This document shows positions 49,924 to 57,950 of a stretch of 64,000 nucleotides of DNA, in pieces (the stretch's first letter is position 1; the number at the start of each line of letters is the position of its first letter). The position numbers and the translations under genes are program-made. Under the pieces are notes generated by a model that was given only the letters and a program-made list of their open reading frames with translations, ran no database searches and was not told the DNA's origin. Origin of the DNA: Pantoea agglomerans (GTDB lineage: Bacteria; Pseudomonadota; Gammaproteobacteria; Enterobacterales; Enterobacteriaceae); assembly GCF_020149765.1 (NCBI RefSeq), contig NZ_CP083809.1, positions 2,852,001 through 2,916,000 of the forward strand, written 5' to 3'.

Positions 49924-50876
49924 ATATCCTCCTTCTGCAGCAGGCGCGCGCCGGAGAGCGGCCTGGCTGGACGCGGTTTCGCCGCCTCTACCGTGCGGCG
50001 CGTGCCGCGCGCGTAGTAGCGCTCTATTGCCGACTGGCCGACGTTAAGGATCGAGGTAATCAGCAGATACCAGATCACCGCCACCATCAGCATCGGGATA
50101 ATTTCAAAGGTGCGGTTGTAGATCGCCTGCACCGAATAGAGCAGATCGCCCATGGCGATAACGCTCACCAGCGAGGTCGCCTTGATCATGCTGATAAGCT
50201 GGTTGCCGCTGGGCGGAATAATGGCGCGCATCGCCTGCGGAATAATGATGCGTCGCAGCGCGCGGCTGCGGCTCATGCCAAAGGCCTGGGTGGTTTCAAC
50301 CTGGCCGTTATCCACCGACAGCAGCCCGGCGCGGATAATCTCCGCCATATAGGCCGCCTCATTCAGCGCCAGCCCGGCGATGGCCGCCGTCAGCGGGGTG
50401 ATCAGATCGTTGGTGTTCCAGCTGGCCCAGGTCACGGATGTCCAGGGCAGCGTCAGCGAGAGAACAGGAAACAGGGTCGAAAGGTTGTACCAGAATATCA
50501 GCTGCACCAGCAGCGGCGTGCCGCGAAAAAACCAGATATAGAGGCTGGCGAGGCCGCTCAGCAGCCGGTTCTCCGACAGACGCCATACCGCCAGCAGCAG
50601 GCCCAGCCCGGTGCCGAGGATCATTGAGACAAGGGTCAGGCCGAGCGTGACCTCCAGCCCTTTCAGCACCGACGCCTCGGTAAACCACTGCAGCACCACT
50701 TTCCACTCAAAGTTAGGGTTGGTCGCCACCAGCCAGAGAAAGTTGGAGGCGACGATCAGCGCCACAATCCAGGAGACCCAGCGTCCCCAGGCGGGTGCGC
50801 TGCGGGCGAAGGCCACGTCGCGCTGCTGCACGTCGGCCTTATCCCTGGCTCGTGTATTATGGGCGTTCAAACTCAT
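49920..50876 (-). CDS. Polar amino acid ABC transporter permease
   Basis: A 318-residue inner-membrane permease, longer than the usual 220-250 because of an N-terminal extension (about 60 residues, including a first helix [17 protein letters not shown]). The HisM/GlnP-type EAA loop is [27 protein letters not shown] single permease gene suggests a homodimeric channel. It overlaps the binding-protein gene by 4 bases. Confidence 0.92.
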   Translation of the reverse strand: MSLNAHNTRARDKADVQQRDVAFARSAPAWGRWVSWIVALIVASNFLWLVATNPNFEWKVVLQWFTEASVLKGLEVTLGLTLVSMILGTGLGLLLAVWRLSENRLLSGLASLYIWFFRGTPLLVQLIFWYNLSTLFPVLSLTLPWTSVTWASWNTNDLITPLTAAIAGLALNEAAYMAEIIRAGLLSVDNGQVETTQAFGMSRSRALRRIIIPQAMRAIIPPSGNQLISMIKATSLVSVIAMGDLLYSVQAIYNRTFEIIPMLMVAVIWYLLITSILNVGQSAIERYYARGTRRTVEAAKPRPARPLSGARLLQKEDI

Positions 50877-51760
50877 TTTGCCGCCCCTTTCGCCAGGTTA
50901 AGACCCGGCGCGCTAATCATATTGCCATCCAGCTTCCACTTTTTCATGATGGCAGCGTAGGTGCCGTTCTGGTAAAGCGCTTTATAGCCGTCCAGCACCA
51001 CCTGGCCGAGCGGCGATCCTTTCGGCACCACCGTACCCTGGAAAATATCGCCAAAGCCGTTTTTCTGTCCCTTGCCCGCCAGCTCAAGCTGGCCGCTCGC
51101 CTGCTCGATAAAGTAGGTCAGGGGCGCCTGCGAAGAGAAGAAGGCGTCAGAGCGCTTCGAGCGTACCGCAAGAATAGAGGAGGGCTGATCGGTAAAGGAT
51201 TGCACCACCACGGCCGGTTTGCCCGCCGCCACGCACGCCTCAGACTGCTTGCGGATCACCTGCTCTGCCGAGCCCGCCGCCATGACCGCGATGCGTTTGC
51301 CACAGGTATCCTCCAGCCCGTTGATCTGCTGCGGATTGCCCTTCTGCACCCCGAACACCACAAACTCCTGCACGAAATCGATAAAGTCCACTTTCTGCTG
51401 GCGATCCGGGTAGTCGCCTATCGGGCCGATCGCCAGCTGGTAGCGCCCCGAGTTAATGCCGGAGAGCACCCCCGACAGGCCGCTGACCGTGGCGTGCTCG
51501 ATTTTCACGCCCAGCAGCTGGCTCAGCGCGGTGCTGAGGTCGGCGGAGGCACCGTCCATGGCGTGCGGCCCGCTGACAATTTCATAAGGGGGAAAGGAGC
51601 CGTTATTAACGGAGATCATCTTGCCCGCCTGTTTAATGGCCTCGGGCAGGCGGTCATGCAGCGCCTGGTCGACCTGCTGCGTCGGTATGGCGTCGGCGGC
51701 GTGGGCCAGCGAGGCGTTCAGCCCCAGCGCCAGCAAAATGGCGGTTGCACTCTTTTTCAC
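50873..51760 (-). CDS. Periplasmic amino acid-type substrate-binding protein
   Basis: A 295-residue family 3 solute-binding protein. The signal peptide MKKSATAILLALGLNASLAHA is cleaved before ADAIP. The binding core shows NGSFPPYEIV, GINSGRYQLAIGPIGDYPDRQ and IQGLED-like QQINGLEDTCGKRIAVMAAGSAE. The ligand cannot be read from the sequence. It lies between the amidase gene and the permease in the operon. Confidence 0.92.
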   Translation of the reverse strand: MKKSATAILLALGLNASLAHAADAIPTQQVDQALHDRLPEAIKQAGKMISVNNGSFPPYEIVSGPHAMDGASADLSTALSQLLGVKIEHATVSGLSGVLSGINSGRYQLAIGPIGDYPDRQQKVDFIDFVQEFVVFGVQKGNPQQINGLEDTCGKRIAVMAAGSAEQVIRKQSEACVAAGKPAVVVQSFTDQPSSILAVRSKRSDAFFSSQAPLTYFIEQASGQLELAGKGQKNGFGDIFQGTVVPKGSPLGQVVLDGYKALYQNGTYAAIMKKWKLDGNMISAPGLNLAKGAAK

Positions 51761-51780
51761 GGTGGTTTCTCCCTGGCATT

Positions 51781-52575
51781 TTATTCTGTTTTGAGTTCCG
51801 GACGGGCGAAGCGACGATTCTCCAGCACCGGCAGCACGCTGCGCGCGTAGACGATGCGCTGCGGGTCGATATCCGCAAAGACCAGCGCGGTCGACTCAGG
51901 CGCTTTGGCGATGGCAACGCCAAGCGGATCGATCACCAGGCTGTTGCCGATATTGCGCGGGCCGCACTCGCCCACTGCCACCATATAGCAGGTGTTCTCC
52001 AGCGCGCGTGCCGTGGTCAGCAGCTCCCAGTGCATCTCTTTTAGCGGTCCTTTCACCCAGGCGGCGGGCAGCACCAGCACCTCGGCACCGTCCAGCGCCA
52101 GACGCCGCGCCAGTTCGGGAAAGCGTACGTCGTAGCAGGTCATCAGCCCCACTTTTATGCCGGCGACCTCAACCAGCGGCGGGATAACGGCGCCGGGATT
52201 GACGCGCTGCGACTCCTGCATGGCAAAGGCGTCGTAGAGGTGCAGTTTTTCATAGGCAGCGATAATCTCACCGTTGCGCAGGGCAACCAGCACGTTCAGC
52301 GCCTTGTCGCCCTCCGTTGGCACATGCACGCTCATCATGGTGGTTAAGGCGCTGCCCTGGCTTTTCGCCAGCAGCTGCGTCAGAAAAGGGCCGTCCAGCG
52401 GCTGGGCCGCCTTCAGCACCAGATCGGGATCGGCGATATCGCGCGCCAGCACCCCTTCCGGCAGCACCAGCAGATCGGCGCCGCCCGCGTCGGCGCGCGT
52501 CATCAGATCGAGGCAAATTGCCGCGTTTTCCTGCCATTCGCGGCTGACCGCGAACTGCCCCATCGCTACTTTCAT
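51781..52575 (-). CDS. ybeM: YbeM (Nit1-like), deaminated glutathione amidase
   Basis: A 264-residue nitrilase-fold amidohydrolase with the full catalytic triad: Glu in VLPEGVLARD, Lys in YEKLHLYDAF and Cys in LMTCYDVRFPELA. The closest match I know is E. coli YbeM, which also lies near tatE and is disrupted in K-12. The family removes the side-product deaminated glutathione. The ATG at 52575 has GGGGGAG five bases upstream. It overlaps the end of the preceding gene and precedes a transporter operon, so a role on an imported amide is also possible. Confidence 0.88.
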   Translation of the reverse strand: MKVAMGQFAVSREWQENAAICLDLMTRADAGGADLLVLPEGVLARDIADPDLVLKAAQPLDGPFLTQLLAKSQGSALTTMMSVHVPTEGDKALNVLVALRNGEIIAAYEKLHLYDAFAMQESQRVNPGAVIPPLVEVAGIKVGLMTCYDVRFPELARRLALDGAEVLVLPAAWVKGPLKEMHWELLTTARALENTCYMVAVGECGPRNIGNSLVIDPLGVAIAKAPESTALVFADIDPQRIVYARSVLPVLENRRFARPELKTE

Positions 52576-52577
52576 CA

Positions 52578-53543
52578 TCACTCCCCCTTGCTGGCCGCCG
52601 GGAAGATCGCTTCCGGCGTCAGGCGCGTTTTTGTCAGTCCCTGCTGATAAAGCTCATCGGCAAAGTCGGCAATCATCTTCTTGTTAACCGCAAATCCGTT
52701 CTGATTCCAGCTGGCGGGCAATTCCTGCGCGGTGCGTCGCAAATCATCCAGCAGCCAGGGCGTGGTGTCGGCGTACTTCTCCCGCTTCTGCATCCACAGC
52801 CGCCATGAGCGGTCGATAATCTCGCTGAGCGCCTGCGGCAGCCAGGGATGCGCCTCGGCCAGTGCCGGCTTGAGCGCCAGTATGTGGATGCCCGGCACGT
52901 AGCCGACGCGGTGGAAATAGTCGCGCTCCGCCTGCTGGAAATCGGGCTGAAGCTGACGCAGCCCCGATCCCGGCAGGAAAAAGCCTTCCGGCATAAAGGG
53001 GGTAAACACCGCGTCCAGCTCCCCTGCCCGCAGCAGGTCGAGCAGCGGGCGCTCGCCTGGCGCGGCCTCAATGCGCCCCGGACGGCCAAAGCCCGCCAGG
53101 CGATCGACCACGGGATGTGCCGCGGTCAGGCGACCGGCGAACCAGTAGGCATCGTCGATCTCTACACCCGCCTCGCGCAGTACGGTGCGCGTCCAGGTGT
53201 TGCCCGAGTCCTGCCAGCCGGTGACGCCGATACGCTTGCCTTTAAGCTGCGCCGGCGCGGTGAGCGGACTGTCGGCGGTGGTGATAATGCAGCGCTGACG
53301 AAAGCCGCGCATCAGAAAGTGCGGTATGCCCAGCAGGCCGGATTCGCCGCGGGCGCGCCCCTGGGCATAGCGGCTAAAGGAGACTTCGCCCCCCTCATAG
53401 TCAGGGCTGTCAGCCAGGTTATCCACCAGCGTGCCGACGCGATTGATAACCAGCTCAAATCCCTCTGGCTGAAGGTCCCCCAGCGCCAGCGGCGTAAAGT
53501 AGTCCCAGTCGCGCACGGCCAGTCTGACGATTAATTTGCTCAT
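52578..53543 (-). CDS. PBP2-fold protein, 4,5-dihydroxyphthalate decarboxylase-like
   Basis: A 321-residue protein that begins MSKLIVRLAVRDWDYFTPLALG without a signal peptide, so it should be cytoplasmic. The type 2 periplasmic-binding-protein fold is seen in GEVSFSRYAQGRARG, HFLMRGFRQRCIITT, LKGKRIGVTGWQDSGNTWTR and ELDAVFTPFMPEGF. This layout resembles Pht5-type 4,5-dihydroxyphthalate decarboxylase and related orphan proteins often labelled nitrate ABC binding proteins. It is first in the operon with ybeM and the ABC transporter. The true reaction is unknown. Confidence 0.75.
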   Translation of the reverse strand: MSKLIVRLAVRDWDYFTPLALGDLQPEGFELVINRVGTLVDNLADSPDYEGGEVSFSRYAQGRARGESGLLGIPHFLMRGFRQRCIITTADSPLTAPAQLKGKRIGVTGWQDSGNTWTRTVLREAGVEIDDAYWFAGRLTAAHPVVDRLAGFGRPGRIEAAPGERPLLDLLRAGELDAVFTPFMPEGFFLPGSGLRQLQPDFQQAERDYFHRVGYVPGIHILALKPALAEAHPWLPQALSEIIDRSWRLWMQKREKYADTTPWLLDDLRRTAQELPASWNQNGFAVNKKMIADFADELYQQGLTKTRLTPEAIFPAASKGE

Positions 53544-53633
53544 GTATGCCCCGTTGACAGGTTGCGCCCTGCCGCGCCGATGATTTATTCATCAAATAGT
53601 GCTTGAATTTGATACTAGTTCGGGAATACTTAT

Positions 53634-53663
53634 CTGAACAATCATTAATTCGTTACTGAACAA
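53634..53663. promoter_or_regulatory. Direct repeat CTGAACAA, likely MocR operator
   Basis: Two exact copies of CTGAACAA start 22 bases apart (two helical turns) and end 11 bases before the start of the MocR-type gene. MocR regulators commonly bind direct repeats in their divergent intergenic region, so this is a natural operator candidate for both the regulator and the operon. Confidence 0.5.
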
Positions 53664-53674
53664 ATTATTTTCTT

Positions 53675-55030
53675 ATGACGCAAACGGTGGATATCGACTG
53701 GCTGAGCGAGCAGATAAGCGACGCCTCAGTAAAGGGCATCGCGCTGGCGGCCTCAACGCTGATCCGCGAGGGCAAAATTGCGGTGGGTATGCAGATGCCC
53801 GCGGTGCGCGAGCTGGCGGAGAAGCTGGGGGTCAGTCCGGCGACGGTGTCAGCAGCCTGGGGGCAGCTTAAAAAGCATAAGGTGCTGGCGGGCAAAGGGC
53901 GCAGCGGCGTCTGGGTATCAGGCAACACCGTGATGCCGCGCCCGATTCGCTTTGAGAAAATCGGCAACTACGGCGATAACATCCGCGCCGATCTGGCGAT
54001 GGCCTCGCCCGATCCCGCGCTGCTGCCTGACCTGCAGCCTGCCCTGCTGGCCGCGCTGCAGTCACCGCACCTCAACAGCTATCACCGCGAGGCGATTTCA
54101 CCGCTGCTGCTGTCGGCCATCACGCCGCGCTGGCCCTACGCGGCCGAAGCCTTTCTGGCGACGGATGGCGGCTTCGACGCGATGAATCTGGTGGTGCAGA
54201 CGCTGATAGCGCCGGGCGATCGCGTGGTGATTGAAGATCCCACCGCAACGCGACTGCTCGATATGCTCGATAACGTCGGCGCGGAGATCCTGCCGTTAGC
54301 CTGCGACGATGAGGGGCCGCTGCCGGAGATGCTCGCCGCGCTGCTGCAGAAGTCGCCAGCGATGGTGATCTACCAGCCGCGCACCCATTCCGCGACCGGC
54401 AACAGCGTCAGCCAGGCGCGTCAGGCCGCACTGGCGCAGACGCTGGCGCAAAGCACGACCCTGATCGTTGAAGATGACGGTCTGGGCGATCTCTCCGCCA
54501 CCCCCGCCTGGAGCCTCGGCACGATTTTTCCTGACCGCACCCTCCACGTGCGCTCGTTTTCCAAAGCCTACGGCCCCGATCTGCGGCTGGCCGTTCTGTC
54601 CGCCACTGCGGAAATGGTGAGGCGCATTCAGGCCTGGCGCAACTTTGGCGTCAGCTGGACCAGCCGGATTTTGCAGGACAGCGTCGCCTGGCTGCTGCAG
54701 GATGCCACGACCCAGGAGAGGATCGCCGCCGCGCGCGCGACCTACCGCCAGCGGCGCGAGCGCATGCTGACGGCGCTGGCGGCGCACGGGCTGAAGCTGC
54801 CGATGCGCGACGGACTCAGCATCTGCATACCGGTGGCGTCCGAGCAATATGCGATGATCACCCTGGCGGCGCGCGGCATCGCCGTGCTGCCCGGCGAACG
54901 CTGCCGGCTGGGGCCGACGCAGTTTATCCGCGTCAGCATCGCCTGTTTGCAGGCGACGCAGCTGGAGATGCTGGCCAGCGCGCTGGCCATCGCCGCCGGA
55001 CGCGAGGCGCGGCTTAGTTCAGACCTTTGA
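53675..55030 (+). CDS. MocR-type regulator (GntR DNA-binding domain fused to PLP aminotransferase-like domain)
   Basis: A 451-residue fusion. Residues about 8-75 form a GntR winged helix (MPAVRELAEKLGVSPATVSAAWGQLKKHKVL). Residues about 100-440 are a fold type I aminotransferase domain with IYQPRTHSATGNSVS, EDDGLGDLS and the PLP lysine in VRSFSKAYGPDLRLAVL. It diverges from the five-gene operon by 131 bases and probably controls it in response to an amino compound. The ligand is unknown. Confidence 0.9.
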   Translation: MTQTVDIDWLSEQISDASVKGIALAASTLIREGKIAVGMQMPAVRELAEKLGVSPATVSAAWGQLKKHKVLAGKGRSGVWVSGNTVMPRPIRFEKIGNYGDNIRADLAMASPDPALLPDLQPALLAALQSPHLNSYHREAISPLLLSAITPRWPYAAEAFLATDGGFDAMNLVVQTLIAPGDRVVIEDPTATRLLDMLDNVGAEILPLACDDEGPLPEMLAALLQKSPAMVIYQPRTHSATGNSVSQARQAALAQTLAQSTTLIVEDDGLGDLSATPAWSLGTIFPDRTLHVRSFSKAYGPDLRLAVLSATAEMVRRIQAWRNFGVSWTSRILQDSVAWLLQDATTQERIAAARATYRQRRERMLTALAAHGLKLPMRDGLSICIPVASEQYAMITLAARGIAVLPGERCRLGPTQFIRVSIACLQATQLEMLASALAIAAGREARLSSDL

Positions 55031-55439
55031 TATGGTAGCGCGGCGACTCTTCATAGCCTTCGCGCAGGTAAAACTGATTCGCCTTCAGCCGCGACGCGTG
55101 GCAGTGCACTTCCATACGGTCACAGCCGCGCTGCGCCGCCATCGCTTCAGCATGCTGCAACAGCTGCTGGCCAACGCCCTTGCTGCGCTCTCCTTCGGCG
55201 ATGCAAAAGTAGCTGATGCGCGCAAAGTCACCCGCCAGCGCCAGCTGGGGAATAAAGTGCATCGACAGGAATCCCAGCACCTGCGTGCCATGCTCGGCGA
55301 CCAGCAGCATCTCGTCGGGATCGCTGCTGAGCTGGGCAAGGCGTTTATCGATAAAACTCTCGGTGCCGCCGTAGCCTAATTCGGCCAGCAGCGCGCTGAG
55401 CGCAAAGCTGTCTTTCGCCTGTGCCTGACGTATATTCAT
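55014..55439 (-). CDS. GNAT-family N-acetyltransferase
   Basis: A 141-residue GNAT protein. It begins MNIRQAQAKDSFALSALLAELGY. The acetyl-CoA loop is EGERSKGVGQQLLQHAEA, followed by DRMEVHCHASRLKANQFYLREGYEE. The ATG at 55439 has AGGAGG upstream; a longer frame adds 23 unsupported residues. Its 3' end overlaps the MocR gene tail-to-tail by 17 bases. Substrate unknown. Confidence 0.9.
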   Translation of the reverse strand: MNIRQAQAKDSFALSALLAELGYGGTESFIDKRLAQLSSDPDEMLLVAEHGTQVLGFLSMHFIPQLALAGDFARISYFCIAEGERSKGVGQQLLQHAEAMAAQRGCDRMEVHCHASRLKANQFYLREGYEESPRYHIKGLN

Positions 55440-55649
55440 CCTGCCTCCTGAAGAAGATAATGGTGCCGCTCTTTTATATAGCGTCGGCAGGAAAAAAGCT
55501 GCAGGCAAGGGTTGTTATAATAATGTTACGCGGATTTTATGTGACTGACGCCGCAAATCCAGCAGCGTCACCCCTTTGTTACCGGAGGGTAAGGTCAGGT
55601 TAATCTTCGCCTGCGAAGCTGGCGCTGACAGCCGGAGGAGAAGAGGATA

Positions 55650-55748
55650 ATGAGAAGCGTGATGCCGCGTAGTCTGGAGGAGGCCGTGACGCTAATGCTC
55701 GCGCTGAGCAGCGTAGCCGGTGGGTTCTGCGCCTTCTTTCAGCCATAA
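55650..55748 (+). CDS. Candidate 32-residue membrane peptide upstream of the cspE terminator
   Basis: ATG at 55650 follows a purine-rich GGAGGAGAAGAGG. The peptide MRSVMPRSLEEAVTLMLALS continues with SVAGGFCAFFQP, giving one hydrophobic segment. The stop codon lies at the edge of a strong bidirectional terminator. I do not recognise the family; it could also be chance. Confidence 0.35.
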   Translation: MRSVMPRSLEEAVTLMLALSSVAGGFCAFFQP

Positions 55749-55774
55749 AAAAACCCGCCATGCGGCGGGTTTTT
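55747..55774. terminator. Bidirectional terminator at the end of cspE
   Basis: ACCCGCC-ATGC-GGCGGGT is flanked by seven A on the left and five T on the right. It serves cspE on the minus strand and the small plus-strand frame, if real. Confidence 0.9.
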
Positions 55775-55792
55775 GAAATTCTGACTGTTAAC

Positions 55793-56002
55793 TTACAGGC
55801 TGATAACGTTAGCAGCAGATGGGCCTTTGGCGCCTTCGGTGATTTCAAACTCTACGCGCTGACCTTCAGCCAGAGTTTTGAAGCCGTTGCTCTGGATAGC
55901 AGAGAAGTGAACGAACACGTCTTTGCTGCCATCTTCAGGAGTAATGAAACCGAATCCTTTGGATTCATTAAACCACTTAACGTTACCTTTAATCTTGGAC
56001 AT
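55793..56002 (-). CDS. cspE: CspE, cold-shock-family RNA chaperone
   Basis: A 69-residue protein differing from E. coli CspE at only three positions that I can see. RNP1 [11 protein letters not shown] and RNP2 VFVHFSAI are intact. It binds single-stranded nucleic acid and melts hairpins, aiding antitermination; E. coli CspE is made at 37 degrees C. A leader of over 100 bases separates it from pagP on the same strand. Confidence 0.97.
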   Translation of the reverse strand: MSKIKGNVKWFNESKGFGFITPEDGSKDVFVHFSAIQSNGFKTLAEGQRVEFEITEGAKGPSAANVISL

Positions 56003-56153
56003 CTATATTACCTTTACATGAAAAATGGACACTAAACTGTGTCGGCGTCTAGTACAGCAATTGCAGTGACATTTGTCCAGTGAGAATTGATGAAAAAGTG
56101 ATAAATATCGCCTTTTTTTCACTTCGATCCCCTTTACCGCCGCGCCTGAAAAG

Positions 56154-56660
56154 CTAAAACTGCAGCCGCAGCCAGGCAAAATAGACGTTACCGTTATTGT
56201 AAGTGCCTGGAACATAAGTCATCTGAAAATTCAGCGGACCCAATCCTGTCGACGCCAGCGGCAGCAGCGCCGGAACGGGAATATAGCGCCAGTTATCGCG
56301 CGTCGTCACGCCGGCGGTATAGCCCGCGCCGAGATGAAAATCGCTACCGTCAACGGGATGCCAGGTCGCCTCCCAGCCGTAGCCAGCGAACGGCTCCCAC
56401 TTGTTAAAGGAGTCTTTAAAAGTCATCAGGTAGAGACCGTGCCAGTTGCCCTTTTCGTCATAGCGCGAAATGCCGCCCCCTGCCCCCCAGGGGCGCTCGT
56501 TATAGCGACTGATATGTTCGTCGTCGTAGGTCCAGCGGTTATGCCAGGTGATGGCGGGCAGATAAAAATCGCTGTTTTGCGGCTGCGCCCAGGTCTGCTG
56601 CACGTTATTGCTGAAGCTGTGCCAGCCGTTCTCGACAGATTGCGTAAGGGGGAAGCTCAC
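56154..56660 (-). CDS. pagP: PagP-like lipid A palmitoyltransferase lacking a visible signal peptide
   Basis: The mature PagP barrel is well conserved: [11 protein letters not shown] (catalytic His), [34 protein letters not shown] (catalytic Asp-Ser), [15 protein letters not shown] and the tail [17 protein letters not shown]. It transfers palmitate to lipid A in the outer membrane. The best start is GTG at 56660, with AGGA seven bases upstream, giving 168 residues with no signal sequence. The frame stays open to 56786, but its extra residues are charged and not hydrophobic, and the other frames show no leader either. It may be an inactivated or mislocalised copy. Confidence 0.8.
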   Translation of the reverse strand: MSFPLTQSVENGWHSFSNNVQQTWAQPQNSDFYLPAITWHNRWTYDDEHISRYNERPWGAGGGISRYDEKGNWHGLYLMTFKDSFNKWEPFAGYGWEATWHPVDGSDFHLGAGYTAGVTTRDNWRYIPVPALLPLASTGLGPLNFQMTYVPGTYNNGNVYFAWLRLQF

Positions 56661-57021
56661 AACTTTTTCCTGTAACTCGACGGCGCGTCGGCCAGCGTGC
56701 CGCCTGCGCCCGGGTGAATAAAATTCTGCATCAGAAGCGCGATTATACCCAGGTGAAATCAAACCGCGGCAAAACAGGCCGGGCACCGCGTTTCTGGCAG
56801 CTGGAGCAACGCTGCCTGCGCAGCTTCCTGTACCGGGTCGGCCGCTAACGGGTCGCGCTCCGGAAGATAACTCACAGGTATAGTATCCCTATGTAATAGT
56901 TAAAAAATCAACTGCCGCGGCTACAAGGTAACTCACATTAATTGTTTAGAAGTTTTGATAAATAAAGCGGAGGAATTTGTTAGAATGGCGCCTGTTTGTT
57001 TCAGGCATGGAGAGCATTAGT

Positions 57022-57234
57022 ATGGTAATGAAAATTCGCTGCACCACCTGCGGCAGTGCGAAGTTTACTTTTACCCACGATCCTTCAGCAGATCCGGCGC
57101 TTCACGGCGCGCGCTGCGCCAGCTGCAACAAGGGCCTGACCGTGCAGGATCTGTTGCCGAATACGCTTGTCGATCCTATTGCGCGCTGTCTGGTGGCGCA
57201 GACGTCAAAGAAAGCGAGAAGCAAGGGCACCTGA
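57022..57234 (+). CDS. Small double-CXXC zinc-ribbon protein
   Basis: A 70-residue protein with CTTC-GS and CASC-NKG pairs spaced about 25 residues apart, typical of a zinc ribbon: MVMKIRCTTCGSAKFTFTHD, then LHGARCASCNKGLTVQDLL. It looks like the ECs_2282-type family of putative zinc-binding proteins. GGAG lies nine bases upstream of the chosen ATG; an ATG two codons later is also possible. Function unknown. Confidence 0.8.
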   Translation: MVMKIRCTTCGSAKFTFTHDPSADPALHGARCASCNKGLTVQDLLPNTLVDPIARCLVAQTSKKARSKGT

Positions 57235-57251
57235 GCGGTGCCCGCGTTAAT

Positions 57252-57335
57252 TCAGAAAATTAACTTAAATACGCCGGTCAGCGTCAGTAACCCAACAATG
57301 AAAATGATGGCGATAATCCACAAAATTATTTTCAT
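57252..57335 (-). CDS. yohP: YohP-like 27-residue inner-membrane protein
   Basis: Minus-strand ATG at 57335, eight bases after AGGA, encodes MKIILWIIAIIFIVGLLTLT then GVFKLIF. This matches the length and most residues of E. coli YohP as I remember it (same start MKIILW and end GVFK-IF). It is a single membrane helix; E. coli YohP reaches the membrane post-translationally with its mRNA also membrane-associated. It is convergent with the zinc-ribbon gene, 17 bases apart. Confidence 0.85.
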   Translation of the reverse strand: MKIILWIIAIIFIVGLLTLTGVFKLIF

Positions 57336-57592
57336 ATCCATGTTCCTTTGCCAGTAAAAAAACCTTTTCACAGAAGAGTATAGCCTGTCGTTGCGTTTTT
57401 GCTGGGGCGGCTCCTTGCTGGGCTGGCGTCTGGCTTTCCAGATAAACCCGAACTATTTCTGCGACGCCGGTCGCAGCAGCTGTTTTTTTAACCTGCTTAC
57501 GCTTCGTTTGCTTCTTTGCGACCCGCTAAACTTTTTGCGGCAAAGGCAGGCCTCTGCGACGACTACCGTAAGACGAGTAACAAGGAGACGCT

Positions 57593-57838
57593 ATGAGCAC
57601 GATAAATACCAGTATGGGTCGCTACAGCCTTAAGGCGAAAAATGCCGGCGATCACATCAAAGGGTCTTTCGCTATTAACGATGAAGGCGGCACGCAGCTC
57701 ACCATGCAAGAGTTTGATGAGCATTACCTTGATGATGTGGTTAACAACGTGATTTACCCCGTTACCGGCGGTAATCGCGAGATTACGCGCGCGCTGCGCG
57801 AGCAAATGGTCAAAGCCGGCTTTGAACAGCCGCATTAA
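57593..57838 (+). CDS. Uncharacterised 81-residue protein
   Basis: I do not recognise this protein. It begins MSTINTSMGRYSLKAKNAGD and contains GSFAINDEGGTQLTMQEFDE and a helical C-terminus (REITRALREQMVKAGFEQ). No signal peptide or membrane segment is seen. AAGGAG lies seven bases upstream of the ATG and a hairpin follows, which supports a real gene. The 250 bases upstream hold no other gene. Confidence 0.6.
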   Translation: MSTINTSMGRYSLKAKNAGDHIKGSFAINDEGGTQLTMQEFDEHYLDDVVNNVIYPVTGGNREITRALREQMVKAGFEQPH

Positions 57839-57848
57839 CCCCTGCTCT

Positions 57849-57867
57849 GGGCCACGCCTCGTGGCCC
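57849..57867 (+). terminator. Hairpin after the 81-residue gene
   Basis: GGGCCACG-CCT-CGTGGCCC is a perfect 8-bp stem 10 bases after the stop codon. TTCGCCCC follows, so it lacks a T-run and is a weak terminator candidate. Confidence 0.5.
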
Positions 57868-57950
57868 TTCGCCCCGGCTGAAACCATCACTTGCCGTTGC
57901 TTTTTTTTGGTCGCAGGATGCGCTGTACCCATAAAAAGGAGAAGAGCAAG

